DNA of 33,411 nucleotides from Solirubrobacteraceae bacterium (lineage in GTDB: Bacteria; Actinomycetota; Thermoleophilia; Solirubrobacterales; Solirubrobacteraceae), in NCBI GenBank assembly GCA_017882405.1, contig JADGPO010000102.1:1-33411 (forward strand), read 5' to 3'. Shown in pieces: positions 10,339-16,509 of this stretch; positions within the stretch are counted from its first letter, which is position 1; each line of letters begins with the position of its first letter. Below the pieces are notes generated by a model. It saw only the letters and a list, made by a program, of their open reading frames with translations. It was not told where the DNA came from and did no database searches. Made by a program: the position numbers and the translations under genes.

Positions 10339-10381
10339 GAACTGCTGTAATCCACCGTCAAACCCTGCCCAAGGAGCCATC

Positions 10382-10540
10382 ATGGACCGTTCCGACAGTC
10401 AGCCGGTCAAACGCCAGGATCTCGTCCAGGCGGTGCGCGACACCTACGAGGTCGTGATGGAGGCCGACATCCCCGAGCGCTTCGAACCGGCCGCGTTCGA
10501 GCTCGTCCTGCAGGAGCTGCTCGAGTACGAGTCCGAGTGA
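10382..10540 (+). CDS. Small acidic helical protein, unknown
   Basis: This is a 52-aa predicted protein starting at ATG 10382, with an AAGGAG ribosome binding site at 10371-10376 (5-nt spacing). It is acidic and probably all-helical (LVQAVRDTYEVVMEAD and FELVLQELLEYESE). I do not recognise the family. The same AAGGAGCCA-type leader precedes the 138-aa gene at 11938, which suggests the two belong to one set of element genes. The frame stays open and protein-like after its TGA stop until 10714, so the gene might once have been longer. It lies at the left side of the decayed element next to the cox cluster. Confidence 0.5.
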   Translation: MDRSDSQPVKRQDLVQAVRDTYEVVMEADIPERFEPAAFELVLQELLEYESE

Positions 10541-10573
10541 AGGCGCACCAGCGACCAGCTCGAGGCATGGCAC

Positions 10574-10714
10574 TTGACAGACGGCGAGGCTGATCTCCTT
10601 GGCGTGCCGATCCTGGCCATGGCGATCGCGCTCAGGCGCTTGGAGCAGCTCGTCTACGAGGTGCAGGCACTAGATCAGCGTCCGCGGCTTGAACGGCTCA
10701 GGGCCGCAGCATGA
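10574..10714 (+). CDS. Possible small phage-type protein or 3' gene remnant
   Basis: This is a 46-codon frame beginning at TTG 10574 and ending at a TGA that overlaps the next ATG (ATGA, 10711-10714). The sequence looks protein-like, with a hydrophobic helix (LLGVPILAMAIALRRLEQLV) followed by a basic helix (RPRLERLRAAA). The frame is open from 10541, directly after the TGA of the 52-aa gene and in phase with it. It is either a short coupled gene or the downstream half of an interrupted one. The start codon is uncertain (a GTG and an ATG lie further in). No function can be assigned; in position it resembles small genes placed before phage tail genes. Confidence 0.35.
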   Translation: MTDGEADLLGVPILAMAIALRRLEQLVYEVQALDQRPRLERLRAAA

Positions 10715-11505
10715 GCGATCTGTTCATGGCAGGCATCTACGAGCAGGTCACCCGCCAACTCAAGGACGGCAAGGCGTTCGTGCTCGAGGCGCCGGATCAC
10801 GTCCCGTCGGTCTGGGGCGAAGACGCCGACGTGATCTGGTCCGAAGGCGAGCCGCTATTCGTCGTCGGCCCGAGCGCAGCGTCTACGGACACCTCGAGCA
10901 CAGACACGTCGGCGACCGATTCCAGCAGCCAACTCGCGGACCTGCTCTCCCAGCGTCTGCAGCAGAGCGAGCTCTCGTACGCGGTCTCCCAGGCGCAGTA
11001 CGGGGTGCTTTCAGGAATGATCGGGAACCTGCCGCCGTTCGGCGGGTCGTTCCTCACGGGCGGCGTAGTCCCGGGCATGGCAGGCGAGGCGAGAACCATC
11101 ATCGCGCATGGTGGGGAAAGTGTGGTGCCGGCTGGCGGCGGTCAGGGCCACACGTTTCATGTGATCGTGCAGGATGGGGCGGTGGACGCGAAGCGCATCC
11201 AGGTCATTGCCAACGGCGAAGCGCAACGCGAGGAGGCGACGAAGCCGACGTCTGCCACCGAGATCAAGCTCGCGACCGTGCTCGACTACCAGGCCGGCAT
11301 CCTCGATGAACTCGCGGCAGCCGCGCGAGTGGCAGCTGCGATCCTCGAAACCCAGACGGAGATCGCCCGCCAGCTAGCGGGTTTGGATGAAGCCGGCGGA
11401 CGGATGATCGCCCCCGGCCGGTTGAGGGTCTGTCCCGCCCCGGACAGACCCGCTCACCGCTGCCCCTGGGAATGCCCCACGTCCCCTAGCCCGTACATCA
11501 GCTAG
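10711..11505 (+). CDS. Phage tail tape-measure-like protein, remnant
   Basis: This 264-aa protein has a mosaic build. Residues 1-55 form an unrecognised N-terminal domain. Residues 56-73 are a Ser/Thr/Asp-rich linker. Residues 117-141 contain GGVVPGMAGEARTIIAHGGE, very like the C-terminal GGxVPGpg..i.HGGExVlP motif of phage tape-measure and related tail proteins. Residues 185-230 are a long amphipathic helix. Complete tape-measure proteins are several hundred to over a thousand residues, so this is either a truncated remnant or a small tail-associated protein that shares the motif. The final 35 residues (Pro/Cys-rich) look like out-of-frame reading. It marks the region as phage-derived. Confidence 0.6.
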   Translation: MSDLFMAGIYEQVTRQLKDGKAFVLEAPDHVPSVWGEDADVIWSEGEPLFVVGPSAASTDTSSTDTSATDSSSQLADLLSQRLQQSELSYAVSQAQYGVLSGMIGNLPPFGGSFLTGGVVPGMAGEARTIIAHGGESVVPAGGGQGHTFHVIVQDGAVDAKRIQVIANGEAQREEATKPTSATEIKLATVLDYQAGILDELAAAARVAAAILETQTEIARQLAGLDEAGGRMIAPGRLRVCPAPDRPAHRCPWECPTSPSPYIS

Positions 11506-11599
11506 AACGCCCGATCCAGGTCCAGGTTGGTCAAACCTGCACATCTTTATGCAGACCTGTGGCGTACAGCGGGTACCGTCCGGCTCGCACGGACGCGCC

Positions 11600-11631
11600 G
11601 CGCGTGCCCTAGCCCCTACCATGGCACGCGC
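11600..11631. repeat. Perfect 9-bp inverted repeat
   Basis: GCGCGTGCC at 11600-11608 is matched by GGCACGCGC at 11623-11631 with a 14-nt spacer. It lies in the non-coding stretch 11506-11937 of the decayed element. It could be an operator or an RNA hairpin; no T-tract follows. Confidence 0.55.
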
Positions 11632-11705
11632 TCGCGGCCCGCGGCCCCAAGCAAGCCCCCTGCGATGGGTCGCGGGTCGCCCCTTTCCGGCAGACGCGCT
11701 GCGGA

Positions 11706-11737
11706 GGGCCCGCCCCGAGGAGGGGCAGAGCGGGCCC
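11706..11737. repeat. Perfect 8-bp inverted repeat with inner hairpin
   Basis: GGGCCCGC at 11706-11713 pairs with GCGGGCCC at 11730-11737. The intervening bases hold a smaller CCCC/GGGG stem, so a branched or competing fold is possible. It is in the same gene-free stretch as the repeat at 11600, and no U-tract follows. Confidence 0.5.
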
Positions 11738-11937
11738 GCCCGGGAACTTGCGCCCGAACCGCGTCTACCCACAGATCGTTGTTTATTTCACGCCCACGAT
11801 CGAGAAAGCGCGCTCTTTGCATCGATTCCTCAAAGTAAGCCTGAGGGCAATGCTGGTTGGACCTTTCTGCTGGTCGATTTCTTGCAGGACCGCTCTTTCG
11901 GAGCGCGGCATAGCCACGCAACCGCTAAGGAGCCAGC

Positions 11938-12354
11938 ATGGCCACCGAAGTCATCCTGAAGGACGAAGCGACATGCCGGGCAGTCGAGTACGCGCTCTGG
12001 TACCACGCATCGTGCACGGTTGAGGGCACGTTGGATGAGGAGTGCTGGAAGGCGGCCGACGAGGTCGCCGGGATCAACGAGATCGACGACGGCGCTATGC
12101 CCTCCTCGGAGCTTGCCGACGCGCGGCTGAACACCCTCGTCATCGCGCGCGCCGACCCCCTGGTCCACGTGCTCGAAGGCCTGATTCGGCTGCTCGAGGA
12201 ACGCCTGCGAGAGGCAGCACAGTACGGCCCTCTACCGATGGGCGACGTGATCGACATCGCCGCTGAGCTGCGTTGGGCAGCCGAAGAGGCAATCCGGATG
12301 CTGCCGCAGTTGGCTACGAGACTGACGCCGCGTGAGCGGAAGGCGGTGGCGTGA
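11938..12354 (+). CDS. Hypothetical protein of the integrated element
   Basis: This 138-aa acidic, largely helical protein has no recognised family. It has an AAGGAG ribosome binding site at 11927-11932, 5 nt before ATG. Visible features are an N-terminal segment with two Cys (C13 and C26 in TCRAVEYALWYHASC), an acidic middle, and a C-terminal pair of helices (VIDIAAELRWAAEEAIRMLPQL) ending in a basic tail RLTPRERKAVA. The stop overlaps the following HTH gene (GTGATG), so the two are co-transcribed. Small genes of this kind are common in actinobacterial integrative elements, but no function is proposed. Confidence 0.7.
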   Translation: MATEVILKDEATCRAVEYALWYHASCTVEGTLDEECWKAADEVAGINEIDDGAMPSSELADARLNTLVIARADPLVHVLEGLIRLLEERLREAAQYGPLPMGDVIDIAAELRWAAEEAIRMLPQLATRLTPRERKAVA

Positions 12355-12806
12355 TGGCTGTCACGATCGAGACGCGCTGCTGCAACTGCCGGGCCATCGC
12401 TGCCCGCCTGGACGAGCGGCGGCCGTGTGTCGCGAACCGCATCGGCGAGCTGCGTTACGCGGGGGCCGGAATGAGCCTGGAGGCTCTCGCCCGCAGGGTG
12501 GAGGTCGACGCGACCGAGCTGGCGTTGTGGGAGGCGGGCGCTCTACCACCGGATGAACACGCCCAGGCGATAGCTAGATCGCGGCGAGCTCCCTGCGGTA
12601 CGGGTGGGGTCTCGCCGCGTCCGCGTCCGCCAGACCGACTTCGACGCGTTCCTGGCACGGTAGCCGGCGCTGCAGCGAAAGGCAGGTCCGTTCGCGAGTC
12701 GCAAGCTCGCCCTGGAGTGGCTCGAGCACGAGGGACTCGGGTCGACGCCGAGCGACGCCGCGGACTGGGCGGCGGGGGATTCTCAGCTGTCAGTCCCGCG
12801 CAGTGA
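12354..12806 (+). CDS. HTH protein with a frameshifted C-terminus
   Basis: The 150-aa frame has a real-looking N-terminal part only. It starts with a Cys cluster (CCNC, then a Cys in RRPCVANRIG) and then an XRE-like helix-turn-helix, about residues 30-70, with MSLEALARRVEVDATELALWE as the two DNA-contacting helices. After about residue 75 the sequence becomes Arg/Pro/Gly-rich and overlaps, out of phase, an excisionase-like reading at 12577-12663. I think the original HTH protein ended or was fused near 12580, and that the rest is shadow. It could have been a small regulator of the element. An alternative GTG start at 12351 overlaps the previous stop. Confidence 0.5.
   Translation: MAVTIETRCCNCRAIAARLDERRPCVANRIGELRYAGAGMSLEALARRVEVDATELALWEAGALPPDEHAQAIARSRRAPCGTGGVSPRPRPPDRLRRVPGTVAGAAAKGRSVRESQARPGVARARGTRVDAERRRGLGGGGFSAVSPAQ
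12577..12663 (+). pseudogene. Excisionase (MerR-like HTH) C-terminal remnant
   Basis: In a frame different from the HTH gene, 28 codons read DRGELPAVRVGSRRV...TDFDAFLAR and stop at TAG 12661-12663. This is the wing and last helix of excisionase-type DNA-binding proteins (family pattern G-x-LPAxRVGxxxRxxxxDLxxFL). The first helix-turn-helix is missing: the frame is closed by TAG immediately upstream. It is therefore a truncated remnant. It sits upstream of the integrase, the expected place for xis in actinobacterial elements. The following bases in the same frame, 12664-12858, are also protein-like (for example LEWLEHEGLGSTPSDAADWA) but have no clear start. Confidence 0.55.
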
Positions 12807-12988
12807 CGTTTATTGCGCCAGATGGCACCGTGTACGGGCTCAACGGATGGGCGCTTGACCGCCTCGGCGCGGCGAAGGTCAATCCCATCGCCTTACCTCA
12901 CCCAGACGATCCAGATCGGCATCTGTCTATCGGTGACCTGGAGGCTGCCGGCCGGCGTCTCTGCGAGCGTGGCGAGGAGGAGAAGTGA
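12803..12988 (+). CDS. Small hypothetical protein before integrase
   Basis: This 61-aa frame starts at GTG 12803 and ends in TGATG, overlapping the integrase start. The sequence is well ordered (FIAPDGTVYGLNGWALDRLG, then HPDDPDRHLSIGDLEAAGRR) with an acidic Glu-rich tail. I do not recognise it. The tight coupling to the integrase suggests it belongs to the same element, perhaps as a small accessory gene. No clear ribosome binding site is visible, so the start is uncertain. Confidence 0.45.
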   Translation: MTFIAPDGTVYGLNGWALDRLGAAKVNPIALPHPDDPDRHLSIGDLEAAGRRLCERGEEEK

Positions 12989-13453
12989 TGGCTCGCCGCG
13001 GTGTGTGGCGTCCACCGCATCCCGAGCCCGCACCACCCCCGGTGGCCGACCCGACGTTTCACGAGTTCGCACCAGAATGGTGGGCCTCGAAACGGGATGA
13101 GCTCAGCCGCAAGACCCAGATCGACTACGAGTGGCAGCTGTCGAACCATCTGCTGCCGTTCTTCGCCCGGCACCGGCTCACTCAGATCACCGTCGCCGAG
13201 GTCGACCGCTACCGCAACGCGAAGGTCGCCGAGCGGGCGCTGTCAGCCGCGTCGATATGAGCTGCCGCGGGTGATGGCGATGCTCGGCCACGCCGATTCA
13301 GCGGTCACGTTGCGGATCTACGCGCACGTGATGGCCGCCGACGACGGTCAGCGTGAGCGACTAAAGGCGCTCGTTGCGGGCACTGATTGGGCACCATTGG
13401 GCACCAGCATCACTTCCGACGTACCAACGCCGTTGTTGGAGCCCCGGTCATGA
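12988..13453 (+). pseudogene. Tyrosine recombinase (integrase), internally deleted
   Basis: The N-terminal part (12988-13260) is the SAM-like core-binding domain of phage-type integrases: TFHEFAPEWWASKRDELSRK, then a YEWQLSNHLLPFFARHRL helix and ITVAEVDRYRNAKV. From about 13258, in the +1 frame, the very end of the catalytic domain follows (RVMAMLGHADSAVTLRIYAHV), with the LGH and nucleophilic Tyr region. The stretch between them, about 150-170 residues with the catalytic Arg, Lys and HxxR, is missing. An internal deletion plus frameshift has destroyed the enzyme. Its 3' end lies 38 nt from tRNA-Arg, the usual site for such integrases. The Tyr-containing tail makes the assignment secure. Confidence 0.85.
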
Positions 13454-13458
13454 AAGAG

Positions 13459-13479
13459 AAAAACCCCGCGATTGCGGGG
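13459..13479 (-). terminator. Intrinsic terminator of tRNA-Arg
   Basis: On the minus strand, a 6-bp GC stem (13464-13469 with 13474-13479, loop GATT on the + strand) is followed by a run of five T (complement of the A run at 13459-13463). It lies 12 nt beyond the tRNA 3' end and points the same way, so it ends the tRNA transcript. Confidence 0.85.
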
Positions 13480-13490
13480 CTTTCCGTGAG

Positions 13491-13563
13491 CGCGCCCGGC
13501 ACGATTCGAACGTGCGACCTTCCGCTCCGGAGGCGGACGCTCTATCCCCTGAGCTACGGGCGC
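13491..13563 (-). tRNA. tRNA-Arg (anticodon CCG)
   Basis: Read on the minus strand, 73 nt fold as a full cloverleaf: a 7-bp acceptor stem GCGCCCG/CGGGCGC, D arm GCTC/GAGC with loop AGGGGATA, anticodon stem TCCGC/GCGGA with loop CTCCGGA giving anticodon CCG (reads CGG, Arg), and T arm GCACG/CGTGC with loop TTCGAAT. The discriminator base is G, and CCA is not encoded. The decayed integrase faces its 3' end, so this is the likely integration target of the element. Confidence 0.96.
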
Positions 13564-13596
13564 TCACGATCGGGGTAGATCGCAGGCCAGCTTACC

Positions 13597-14085
13597 GTGG
13601 AGATCGCCATCGTCTCGGACACCCACCTCCCGAAGGGCTTCCGGTGCCTACCCGACGCCTGCCTGGAGCGCCTGCGGGCGGCCGATGCGATCGTGCACGC
13701 CGGGGATCTGTCGACGCTGGCCGTGCTGGAGCAGTTGCAGTCCCATGGGCGCGTGGTGGCGGTGCACGGCAACGTCGACGACGCGGGGGTGCGGGCCCTG
13801 CTGCCGCAGACCGCGACGCTCGACGCCGGGGGCTTCCGGATGGCGGTGATCCACGACGCGGGATCGTCGCGGGGGCGGCTGGAGCGGATGCGCCGGCAGT
13901 TCCCCGAGGCCGACGCGGTGATCTTCGGCCACTCCCACATCCCGTTGCACGAACGCGCCGGCGACGGCTTTCAGATCTTCAACCCCGGCAGCCCGACGGA
14001 GCGCCGGCGCGCGCCGCGCCACACGATGGGGATCTGCCGGGCGGGTGACGGCAGGCTCACGTTCGAGCTCATCGACCTAGATTGA
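13597..14085 (+). CDS. YfcE/MJ0936-type metallophosphoesterase
   Basis: This 162-aa calcineurin-like phosphoesterase belongs to the small YfcE/MJ0936 family, cytosolic enzymes that hydrolyse phosphodiesters with two divalent metal ions. The metal-binding motifs are in order: DTH (residues 8-10), GD (about 36-37), GN (about 58-59), a His in VIHDAG, and GHSH (about 112-115). The length is normal for the family. The GTG start at 13597 gives the family N-terminus MEIAIVSDTHLP. It is transcribed away from tRNA-Arg, with only 33 nt between them. The physiological substrate cannot be named from sequence. It is not part of the integrated element by motif or codon use. Confidence 0.9.
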   Translation: MEIAIVSDTHLPKGFRCLPDACLERLRAADAIVHAGDLSTLAVLEQLQSHGRVVAVHGNVDDAGVRALLPQTATLDAGGFRMAVIHDAGSSRGRLERMRRQFPEADAVIFGHSHIPLHERAGDGFQIFNPGSPTERRRAPRHTMGICRAGDGRLTFELIDLD

Positions 14086-14118
14086 GGCCATCGGGCACGC
14101 CCCGGAACTGAGGCCGGC

Positions 14119-14173
14119 GGGCGCAAACATCCAGATTGCGGCAGCCGCGAGCGCGACGCGGTCGTTTGCGCCC
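14119..14173. repeat. Perfect 10-bp inverted repeat before RNase Z
   Basis: GGGCGCAAAC (14119-14128) and GTTTGCGCCC (14164-14173) are perfect reverse complements separated by 35 nt, in the 198-bp gap between the phosphoesterase and RNase Z genes. A partial third copy of the core, GACGTTTGCC, occurs at about 14221-14230. It could be a regulator site or the base of an RNA stem; no T-tract follows. Confidence 0.6.
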
Positions 14174-14283
14174 GTGAGGGACGCATACGTCCAGAGCAGA
14201 TCGGCTGACGGATCGATGCGGACGTTTGCCGACAGCGAACCGATCCCGGGGCCGCCGCGACGGGGTGGCAGACTGAAACCGAC

Positions 14284-15282
14284 ATGGACCTGTCGATTTT
14301 CTTCGCCGGCACCGCCGGCTCGGTGCCCAGCGCGCGCCGCGGCCTGCCGTCGATCCTGGTGCGCCGGGGCGGCGATCGGATCCTGTTTGACTGCGGGGAG
14401 GGCACGCAGCGCCAGCTGGTCAGCTCGGTCGGCCTCGCGGACCTGACGGAGGTGTTCCTCACCCACTTTCACACCGACCACTGGCTGGGCCTGCCGGGGA
14501 TGCTCAACACGTTCAACCTGCGAGGCCGCGAGCGTCCGCTGACCGTGCACGGGCCGGCCGGCCTGCGCGAGCTGATGGGCGTGGTCGCGCGGATCAGCGG
14601 CCGGCCCAGCTTCGAGCTGCACGTGGTCGAGGTCGAGGCCGGTGACGTGCTGGAGCGCGACGGATACCGGATCGCGCCCATCGCCGTGGACCACCGCGGG
14701 CCCGGCCTCGGCTACGTGATGTTCGAGGACGAGCGACCGGGAGTGTTCGATCCGCGGGCGGCGGCCGAGCGCGGGCTGACGCCCGGCCCCGAGTTCGGCC
14801 GCATGCAGCGGGGGGAGACGATCCGCGGCGTGACGCCCGAGCAGGTGATGGGCCCGCCGCGGCCGGGTCGCAAGTTCGTGCTCTCGGGCGACACCCGGCC
14901 GTGCGACGCGATCCGGGTGGCCGCCCATCGCGCCGACGTGCTCGTGCACGAGGCCACGTTCGCCGACGAGGAGCGCCAGCGAGCGGCCGACAACGGGCAC
15001 TCGACGGCGCGCCAGGCGGCGGAGATCGCCCGCGACGCCGAGGTCTCGATGCTGGCACTCAACCACGTCTCGACGCGCCATCCGCTGGGCCTGCTGCGTG
15101 ACGAGGCCCGCTCCGTGTTCCCCTCGACGGTCGTGCCGCGTGACTTCGACACGATCGAGATCCCGTTCGCCGAACGCGGCGAGCCGAGGCTCGTGCGCTG
15201 GGATGGCGCCGCCGCCCGGGCCGACGTCCAGGCCGATGTGCGGGCCGACGCGCAGCCCGCGGGTCAGCCGACCGCCGCGTGA
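14284..15282 (+). CDS. rnz: Ribonuclease Z (tRNA 3' processing)
   Basis: This 332-aa metallo-beta-lactamase-fold endonuclease cuts tRNA precursors after the discriminator base. The zinc motif HFHTDH is at residues 61-66, preceded by the N-terminal FAGTAGSVPSARRGLPSILV strand region typical of RNase Z and LFDCGEGTQRQL (substrate-binding). Later motifs are SGDTRPC, HEATF and a C-terminal ALNHVSTRH. The flexible-arm region (about 140-200) is present. The last 20 residues are a low-complexity Ala/Asp/Val tail. Encoding RNase Z fits the nearby tRNA, which lacks an encoded CCA and needs such processing, but the two are not one transcript. The ATG at 14284 has no clear ribosome binding site. Confidence 0.94.
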   Translation: MDLSIFFAGTAGSVPSARRGLPSILVRRGGDRILFDCGEGTQRQLVSSVGLADLTEVFLTHFHTDHWLGLPGMLNTFNLRGRERPLTVHGPAGLRELMGVVARISGRPSFELHVVEVEAGDVLERDGYRIAPIAVDHRGPGLGYVMFEDERPGVFDPRAAAERGLTPGPEFGRMQRGETIRGVTPEQVMGPPRPGRKFVLSGDTRPCDAIRVAAHRADVLVHEATFADEERQRAADNGHSTARQAAEIARDAEVSMLALNHVSTRHPLGLLRDEARSVFPSTVVPRDFDTIEIPFAERGEPRLVRWDGAAARADVQADVRADAQPAGQPTAA

Positions 15283-15288
15283 TCGTCG

Positions 15289-15825
15289 ATGAGGGCGATC
15301 GTGCCCGAGCGGGTGGAGACCGATCGCCTGGAGGGGGTTCGTCTGCGCTCCGACCACGAGCCGGAGGTCGCCCAGCTCGGGCTGGACCCGCGCGTGTATG
15401 TGACGCTGTGGCCGTTTCCGGATCCGCCGACGCTCAAGGACGTGCGCGACAGCCTGCACCGCCAGCTGGACCACTGGCAACGCTACGGCTTCGGCCTGTG
15501 GCTGCTGCGTGACCGCGCCGGGGAGATGGTGGGGCGCGGCGGGCTGCAGTACACCGATGTCCTCGGCGGCCTGGCCGTCGAGGTCGCGTGGGCGATCGTG
15601 CCCGAGCGCTGGGGGCAGGGCCTGGCCACCGAGCTGGCCCACGCCGCGGTGGCAGCGGCCTCCGCTGACCTTGGCCTGGCCGAGGTGGTGGCGCTGACGT
15701 TGCCCCACAACGCGGCGTCGCGCCGGGTCATGGACAAGGCCGGCTTCGCCTACGACCGCGAGGTTCTCCACGCCGGCCTGCCGCACGTCCTGTACCGCCT
15801 GCGGCGCCCGCCCGGCGGGGCCTGA
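15289..15825 (+). CDS. GNAT N-acetyltransferase, RimJ/RimL type
   Basis: This 178-aa protein has the GNAT fold of the RimL-like group that acetylates protein N-termini or small amines using acetyl-CoA. Visible elements are an early ETDRLEGVRLR strand, the central GRGGLQYTDVLGGLAVEVAWAI strands, and the acetyl-CoA loop PERWGQGLATELAHAAV. A later stretch reads VALTLPHNAASRRVMDKAGF, a classic NxxSxxVxxKxGF signature. It starts 6 nt after the RNase Z stop and may be co-transcribed with it. The substrate is unknown. It ends just upstream of the pyrR promoter region. Confidence 0.88.
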   Translation: MRAIVPERVETDRLEGVRLRSDHEPEVAQLGLDPRVYVTLWPFPDPPTLKDVRDSLHRQLDHWQRYGFGLWLLRDRAGEMVGRGGLQYTDVLGGLAVEVAWAIVPERWGQGLATELAHAAVAAASADLGLAEVVALTLPHNAASRRVMDKAGFAYDREVLHAGLPHVLYRLRRPPGGA

Positions 15826-15873
15826 GCCCGCCCGCCCGCGGGGCCTGAGCGCGGAGCCTGCCGGGGCCGCTGC

Positions 15874-15879
15874 TAGGCT
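15874..15879 (+). promoter_or_regulatory. Possible pyr operon -10 element
   Basis: TAGGCT at 15874-15879 fits a TAnnnT -10 element and would place the transcript start near 15886, giving a leader of about 55 nt before pyrR. No good -35 is visible 16-18 nt upstream, so this is a weak call that rests on the position before the PyrR-binding hairpin. Confidence 0.35.
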
Positions 15880-15901
15880 CCGCGTCACTAAGTCGCCAGC
15901 C

Positions 15902-15934
15902 CCTTTAACCCGGTCCCGTGAGGCCAGGAAGGAG
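15902..15934 (+). promoter_or_regulatory. PyrR-binding leader hairpin masking the pyrR RBS
   Basis: The leader can fold as a lower stem CCTT (15902-15905) with AAGG (15929-15932), a middle CC/GG pair, and an upper stem GGTC (15912-15915) with GGCC (15922-15925). The loop is CCGTGA. This matches the PyrR-binding loop of pyr leaders (GUCCcGuGAGGCC-like). The lower stem covers the first bases of the AAGGAG ribosome binding site (15929-15934) of pyrR. In mycobacteria, UMP-loaded PyrR bound to such a hairpin represses translation of the first gene. The same mechanism is inferred here, because no terminator is present. Confidence 0.8.
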
Positions 15935-15939
15935 CAGAG

Positions 15940-16509
15940 TTGGAACCGCAGACCACGGTCGTCCTGGGCCGGGACGACATGCGCCGCACACTGGTGCGGA
16001 TCGCCCACGAGATCGTCGAGAAGAATCCCGAGGGGGCGGTCGCGCTGGTTGGCATCCACCGGCGGGGCGCGTATCTGGCCCGCCGCGTCCACGCATTGAC
16101 CAGTGAGCTGCTGGACGCGCCCGTGCCGCTGGGCTCGGTCGACATCGCGTTCTACCGCGATGACCTGAGAACCCATCCCGAGTTCCCGGTGGTGCACGCC
16201 ACCGAGCTGGACTTCTCCGTCGACGCGCGGACGATCGTGATCGTCGACGACGTTCTCTACACCGGCCGCACCGTGCGCGCCGCGATCGACGTCGTCTTCG
16301 ACTACGGCCGGCCGGCCAAGATCCAGCTGGCCGCCCTGGTCGACCGTGGCCACCGCGAGCTGCCGATCCGGCCCGACTACGTCGGCAAGAACATCCCCAC
16401 CTCGCAGGACCAGCGTGTCAACGTCCGCGTCGAGGAGGTCGACGGCGTCGACGAGGTGACGATCGGACCGGGTGGGCGGGGGATGGTCCGGAGGATCGAA
16501 GCCGCATGA
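15940..16509 (+). CDS. pyrR: PyrR, pyrimidine operon regulator
   Basis: This 189-aa member of the PyrR family is an RNA-binding regulator that senses UMP/UTP and often keeps uracil phosphoribosyltransferase activity. The PRPP-binding loop IVIVDDVLYTGRT is at about residues 96-108, and the N-terminal LVGIHRRGAYLARR segment is also typical. The start is a TTG at 15940 with AAGGAG 5 nt upstream; the weak start codon and the overlapping hairpin would both limit expression. The stop overlaps the pyrB ATG (ATGA), so repression at pyrR could spread down the operon by coupling. The C-terminal tail is longer than in Bacillus and glycine-rich (IGPGGRGMVRRIEAA). Confidence 0.96.
   Translation: MEPQTTVVLGRDDMRRTLVRIAHEIVEKNPEGAVALVGIHRRGAYLARRVHALTSELLDAPVPLGSVDIAFYRDDLRTHPEFPVVHATELDFSVDARTIVIVDDVLYTGRTVRAAIDVVFDYGRPAKIQLAALVDRGHRELPIRPDYVGKNIPTSQDQRVNVRVEEVDGVDEVTIGPGGRGMVRRIEAA

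Larger units (their letters stand above)
11506..11937 (+). other. Gene-free stretch of the phage remnant
   Basis: In these 432 bases I see no convincing gene: the short open frames lack ribosome binding sites and recognisable protein composition. The stretch holds the two inverted repeats at 11600 and 11706, an AT-richer segment around 11775-11880 (for example GTTGTTTATTTC), and a small hairpin, CGCTC/GAGCG, at 11891-11905 just before the 138-aa gene. It probably serves as a regulatory region or is the scar of deleted genes. Confidence 0.5.

Noticed and set aside
10312..10400. Left attachment site copying the tRNA-Arg 3' end
   Set aside because: No match of useful length to the tRNA 3' sequence was found there or up to about 12000.
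10538..10540. Selenocysteine or readthrough at TGA in the 52-aa ORF
   Set aside because: No supporting hairpin was seen and the downstream part may simply be a separate coupled gene.
12664..12858. Extra gene in the frame after the excisionase remnant
   Set aside because: The codons look protein-like but there is no start or ribosome binding site, so it is only mentioned with the remnant.
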